Shown here in pieces: positions 5,856-8,439 of a stretch of DNA of 8,439 nucleotides (positions are counted from its first letter, which is position 1; the number at the start of each line of letters is the position of its first letter). The notes under the pieces are model-generated. The model was given only the letters and a program-made list of their open reading frames with translations, did not search any database and was not told the origin of the DNA. A program made the translations under genes and the position numbers. The DNA is from DASSUW01 sp036520135 (lineage in GTDB: Bacteria; Actinomycetota; Thermoleophilia; Solirubrobacterales; Solirubrobacteraceae). Where the stretch lies: the NCBI GenBank assembly GCA_036520135.1, contig DATDKF010000085.1:1-8439 (forward strand). The letters run 5' to 3'.

Positions 5856-7400
5856 TCAGGGCGTTGCGGCGGCGATCCGGTGTTTGTGGAGCTTCAGGAG
5901 GTTGTGCGTCGCCGTGATCAGGCGCCATTCGCTTCGGCAGGCGGCTCTGCCCCGGCGTTGGAAGCGTTTGATCGCGCGGTTGAACTTGATCTGGCCGAAG
6001 ACCGGCTCGACGGTGACTTGTCGTTGGCGGTAGAGGGTCCGCCCTTCGGGCGTGGCGAGCACGCTGCGCATGAAGTCGTAGAAGCCTCCGTCCCAGCCGG
6101 GCCGGGTGCCTTTGCGCAGGCCGCCGTCGGGCGGGACGAGGACTTGCATGCCGTCCGAAACGACGTGCTCGATCTGGCGTTGGTGCCAGTAGCCGGCGTC
6201 GGCGAGCACGACCTGCGGGTCGCCGAGCCCGTGCCGGCGCAGTTCGCGTCGGGTCGCGTTGACCATCGGTTCGAGGTGGCCGAAGTCGGGTGAGTCGACG
6301 GTGATCTCGGCGGCGACGACCACCTGGTGCTCGTTGACCGCGGCTTGCGCGTTGTAGCCCTGCAGCGGCGGCTGGCCGTGCGTGCGGACGACGCGCGAGT
6401 CGGGGTCGGTGACGTTGATCCGCCCGGTCGGCGCGACGGGCGGCTGGTAGGGCTTGAGCATCCCGGGCGCCATCCGCCGTGACCCGTCCGCGGCGACGCC
6501 GCGCGCCCGCCACGCCTCGTAGGCGGCGTTGGACGCCTGCTCGACATCGAGTTCTTGCTCGAGCCGCCGGCACGCCTCGAACAGCCGGTCGGTCCACTCC
6601 TGCGGGATCGGGCGCGCTTGGCGCTCGCGCTCGGCATCAAGGCCGCGGCGGCCTTCGCGCAGCCACGCCCGCCGGCCTTGCGGCCGCGTCACGAACTTCT
6701 CGGGATCCAGCTCGACCGCCACTTCGCCGGCGTCCTCGTTGCCGACCGGCCGGTCCGCTTCGCGTTCGCGCTCCAGTCGTTCCTTCGCTTCGCGGAACGC
6801 CTCGCGGCGGCCCTCGCGGGTGCGGAGGTGCTCGGGCAACTCGTCGCCGCGCTCGGTGCCGTAGAGCTCGTCCTCGCGACGATCGATCTCCGCCGCCTCC
6901 TCGAGGATCTCGCGGGCGATCTGCCCGAAGTCACGGTTCGAGTTGATCGCCGCGTTCGCCGACATCTTCGTCCCGTCGATCGCCACCACACCGACCGACA
7001 CCAACCCCGCCCGACCGCAGAGCCCGAGCACGCCGCCAAAGACCTCGCCGAGCGCGCGCTCGTGACGGCGACGGAACCCCGCGACCGTCGAATGATCCGG
7101 CACCAGATTGCCGGCCACCACCCGGAACGCGACATCCTCGACACAGGCGCGTTCGATGCCCCGCGCCGACCGGGTCCCGCGCGCGTACGCGTACAGCAAC
7201 AACGCAACCATCATCGACGGCTCATACGCAGGACGACCGTGCCCGTCCGCCCGGTACTCCGCACAAAACGCCGACAAGTCGAGCTCCCCGACCGCCTCGA
7301 GCACCGTCCAGACCAGGTGCCCCTCGGGCACCCAGTCACGCACCGACGGCGGCATCAGAAACACCTGCTCACGATCCAACCCGATGAACCTTGCGCCCAT
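5856..7400 (-). CDS. IS1182-family DDE transposase
   Basis: A 514-residue transposase, full length for the family and free of frameshifts. The N-terminal DUF772-like domain (about residues 5-115) has 'PPSVRDWVPEGHLVW', 'YEPSMMVALLLYAYARG' and 'DHSTVAGFRRRH'. The RNase H-like catalytic core gives Asp142 in 'VVAIDGTKMSANA', Asp401 in 'VVLADAGYWHQ' and Glu465 in 'VTVEPVFGQIKFNRAIKRF', the complete DDE triad. Between them are a long charged helical insert (about 160-310) and 'DPDSRVVRTHGQPPLQGYNA', a family hallmark. The ATG at 7400 is chosen because GGGGAG lies 10 bases upstream; a GTG at 7433, six bases from the inverted repeat, would add 11 residues and cannot be excluded. It catalyses cutting and joining at the flanking inverted repeats. 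Nothing suggests inactivation. Confidence 0.93.
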   Translation of the reverse strand: MGARFIGLDREQVFLMPPSVRDWVPEGHLVWTVLEAVGELDLSAFCAEYRADGHGRPAYEPSMMVALLLYAYARGTRSARGIERACVEDVAFRVVAGNLVPDHSTVAGFRRRHERALGEVFGGVLGLCGRAGLVSVGVVAIDGTKMSANAAINSNRDFGQIAREILEEAAEIDRREDELYGTERGDELPEHLRTREGRREAFREAKERLEREREADRPVGNEDAGEVAVELDPEKFVTRPQGRRAWLREGRRGLDAERERQARPIPQEWTDRLFEACRRLEQELDVEQASNAAYEAWRARGVAADGSRRMAPGMLKPYQPPVAPTGRINVTDPDSRVVRTHGQPPLQGYNAQAAVNEHQVVVAAEITVDSPDFGHLEPMVNATRRELRRHGLGDPQVVLADAGYWHQRQIEHVVSDGMQVLVPPDGGLRKGTRPGWDGGFYDFMRSVLATPEGRTLYRQRQVTVEPVFGQIKFNRAIKRFQRRGRAACRSEWRLITATHNLLKLHKHRIAAATP

Positions 7401-7410
7401 ACCACGCAGG

Positions 7411-7416
7411 CTCCCC
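7411..7416 (-). promoter_or_regulatory. Shine-Dalgarno GGGGAG of the transposase gene
   Basis: GGGGAG on the minus strand, 10 bases before the ATG at 7400. It favours that start over the GTG at 7433. Confidence 0.5.
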
Positions 7417-7438
7417 GCCGGACCGGACGACACCGCCC

Positions 7439-7458
7439 TTTACCCGACAGCCTCATAT
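7439..7458 (-). repeat. IS terminal inverted repeat (right; transposase 5' side)
   Basis: Exact reverse complement of 5752-5771, 38 bases upstream of the transposase ATG. The transposase promoter must lie within or just outside this end. Confidence 0.92.
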
Positions 7459-7737
7459 GCGGGCGTCTTCACCGGCCGGAGCTCATGCCTGCTCGGGACG
7501 AGGTCCAAGCGCCAGGTCCCGCGGCCCGCCTGACGCTCGCATCCGCGTGACAGAGCAGGCGCGATGTCTGCGTCCGCCGAGACGACCGTGGCTCGTCCAT
7601 TCCGAAAGCGAGCAAAGCGGCGACCGCGCCTGCGCGGAGTGCTGCTTTCGTCGAAGAGCAGTCTTCGAGCGGCTGGCCGACGCGGCGTCACGGCGGGCCC
7701 GGCCGGCCGGCTCCTCGCTGCTGCTCTTGAGCCTGTC
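7459..7737. other. Gene-free spacer between the IS and the coiled-coil gene
   Basis: Open frames cross this stretch on both strands, but the translations are Arg/Ala/Ser-rich with no recognisable motif, and none has a good ribosome binding site. The first ten bases (7459-7468) are the other half of the stem split by the IS. I see nothing else in it. Confidence 0.4.
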
Positions 7738-7763
7738 GCCGCACAGACCTCCGTTTGTGCGGC
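7738..7763 (-). terminator. Hairpin terminator of the coiled-coil protein gene
   Basis: An 11-bp stem (7738-7748 with 7753-7763; eight perfect pairs, one G-U, two more pairs) closes a 4-base loop, CTCC on the plus strand. It begins 15 bases after the stop codon of the minus-strand gene. There is no U-tract, as is usual in high-GC actinobacteria. Confidence 0.6.
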
Positions 7764-7778
7764 ACGCGGCCCCCTGCT

Positions 7779-8201
7779 TCAGGCCGCCGCCAGCTCGTCG
7801 GCCTTCTTCCTGGCGAGGGCAGCGTCGAGCACCGCGTACTCGGCCTCCTCGATCGTTGCATACGCGTACTCAACCGCAAACGTGGCGTCGTCTTCGGCGT
7901 TCTCGGCGTGCCGCTGCGCCCTGTCCACGTCGTGCTCCGCCCGCTTGGCATCGACGTCCTCGCGAACCTTTGCGACGTGTTCGTTCCACGAGCGCTGCAA
8001 GTCATTCCACCAGACCGAGAGCTTTCCCTTGCTGGCGTCCGCGGACTGGCGCAGCTTCTCCGCCTGGGCCTGAGCCGATGCGCGCGCCGTCGCAACGTCC
8101 TGCTCGAGGTCCGCCTTGGCCTTCCCCTGTGCGGCCGCGGCCCGATCCGAAGCTTCCTTCGCCCTGGCCTCCAACTTCGTCAGCTGGTCCGATGCAGCCA
8201 T
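7779..8201 (-). CDS. Small alanine-rich coiled-coil protein of unknown function
   Basis: A 140-residue soluble protein rich in Ala, Lys, Glu, Asp and Gln with no signal peptide or membrane segment. Residues ~4-60 read as a long amphipathic helix/coiled coil ('LEARAKEASDRAAAAQGKAK', 'ARASAQAQAEKLRQSADASK'). A tryptophan-marked centre follows ('VWWNDLQRSWNEHVAKVRED', W64, W65, W72), then a second charged helix (about 82-105) and a C-terminal helix 'VEYAYATIEEAEYAVLDAAL'. The layout resembles short actinobacterial helical-bundle hypotheticals of unknown role; I do not recognise a named family. The ATG at 8201 is firmly supported by GAGGGAGG with a 5-base spacing. It is a single gene with its own terminator and an upstream hairpin. 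It might be a stress or structural protein by analogy with other Ala/Lys-rich coiled coils, but that is a guess. Confidence 0.78.
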   Translation of the reverse strand: MAASDQLTKLEARAKEASDRAAAAQGKAKADLEQDVATARASAQAQAEKLRQSADASKGKLSVWWNDLQRSWNEHVAKVREDVDAKRAEHDVDRAQRHAENAEDDATFAVEYAYATIEEAEYAVLDAALARKKADELAAA

Positions 8202-8206
8202 GTCAA

Positions 8207-8214
8207 CCTCCCTC
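8207..8214 (-). promoter_or_regulatory. Shine-Dalgarno GAGGGAGG of the coiled-coil gene
   Basis: GAGGGAGG on the minus strand, 5 bases before the ATG at 8201; a strong site that fixes the start. Confidence 0.75.
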
Positions 8215-8221
8215 GGAGGGT

Positions 8222-8240
8222 GACCGTCGCAGCGACGGTC
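8222..8240. promoter_or_regulatory. Perfect hairpin/operator upstream of the coiled-coil gene
   Basis: GACCGTCG (8222-8229) pairs perfectly with CGACGGTC (8233-8240) around a 3-base loop. It lies just upstream of the Shine-Dalgarno, 21-39 bases before the ATG. It could be a 5'-UTR stem, an operator palindrome, or the terminator of a transcript not visible here. Confidence 0.45.
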
Positions 8241-8439
8241 TTGGGTACCGAGACGGTGCCGGGCGCGCTGGAGCGGAGCCTGAACGCCCGACGCTTGGAC
8301 GAGCCTAGCTCATGACTCCATGCGTGGCCAGGCCACCCGCGCTGATCGCCCAGGAGTCCCGAACGCATCCGTCAGTTCCGCTTCGCGTGTGTGTAAGCGA
8401 GCATCACGCTGGGCCCAATCCAGACACCTGCAAGGGACG
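8241..8439. other. Non-coding upstream region of the coiled-coil gene
   Basis: No convincing gene in these 199 bases. On the minus strand a TAGGCT hexamer near 8302-8307, about 100 bases before the ATG, could be a -10 element, but I find no matching -35, so I do not call a promoter. Confidence 0.35.

Larger units (their letters stand above)
5752..7458 (-). mobile_element. IS1182-family insertion sequence, apparently complete
   Basis: A 1.7-kb element bounded by perfect 20-bp terminal inverted repeats (5752-5771 and 7439-7458) and holding a single intact transposase gene on the minus strand. Size and transposase type fit IS1182-family elements. The outermost four bases of each end are ATAT, which is its own reverse complement. 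They may be the tips of the repeats or a 4-bp target duplication, in which case the element is 5756-7454. No second ORF or passenger gene is present. Intact ends and gene suggest recent insertion or current activity. Confidence 0.9.

Noticed and set aside
6555..7550. Plus-strand 331-codon open frame across the IS
   Set aside because: It is the antisense shadow of the transposase and runs across the IS end into flanking DNA.
7391..8308. Plus-strand 305-codon open frame at the right side
   Set aside because: It is rich in Arg/Pro/Ser, crosses the IS boundary and lies antisense to the coiled-coil gene, which has a strong ribosome binding site and terminator.
1..8439. CRISPR array or tandem repeat array
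   Set aside because: I saw no regularly spaced direct repeats; only short inverted repeats and the IS ends.

Overview
The window is high-GC DNA with high-GC codon usage, short or 1-4 base gene overlaps, a SigX5/SigG-type ECF sigma factor and an MmyB-like XRE regulator. This fits an actinobacterial chromosome. A Thermoleophilia (Solirubrobacterales-type) host is my best guess, from general resemblance only; no marker gene here proves it. The mix of orphan gene pairs, an insertion sequence, a tRNA fragment and long gene-poor stretches marks it as an accessory or rearranged region.

Layout from left to right. (1) 1-411: the C-terminal part of a choline-sulfatase (BetC-like), with a hairpin terminator candidate just after its stop. 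(2) 412-1470: about 1 kb without a convincing protein gene. It contains the 3' half of a tRNA-Phe(GAA) at 741-787, followed directly by a U-tract terminator. This is the arrangement expected at the attR end of an element integrated into a tRNA gene. (3) 1471-3077: an ECF sigma factor fused to a C-terminal SnoaL-like domain, overlapping by 4 bases (ATGA) a metallo-beta-lactamase-fold hydrolase with a complete set of metal ligands. (4) 3078-3451: no gene, but nested inverted repeats between convergent transcription units. (5) 3452-4743, minus strand: a SnoaL-like protein and an alpha/beta-hydrolase-fold protein overlapping by one base. The second protein appears to have lost its catalytic Ser and His. 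They are divergent from an XRE regulator with an MmyB-like C-terminal domain (4846-5652), which is the obvious candidate to control them. (6) 5752-7458: a complete-looking IS1182-family insertion sequence with perfect 20-bp terminal inverted repeats and an intact DDE transposase. Joining its flanks recreates a 10-bp stem, so it seems to have landed in the loop of a hairpin. (7) 7459-8439: a small alanine-rich coiled-coil protein on the minus strand with a strong Shine-Dalgarno, a perfect hairpin upstream of it and a hairpin terminator downstream; the rest is non-coding as far as I can see.

I do not see a clearly new defence, secretion or biosynthetic system. The observations most worth a second look are the tRNA-half/terminator junction, the hydrolase-fold protein without its catalytic residues in a regulated two-gene unit, and the IS insertion into a hairpin.
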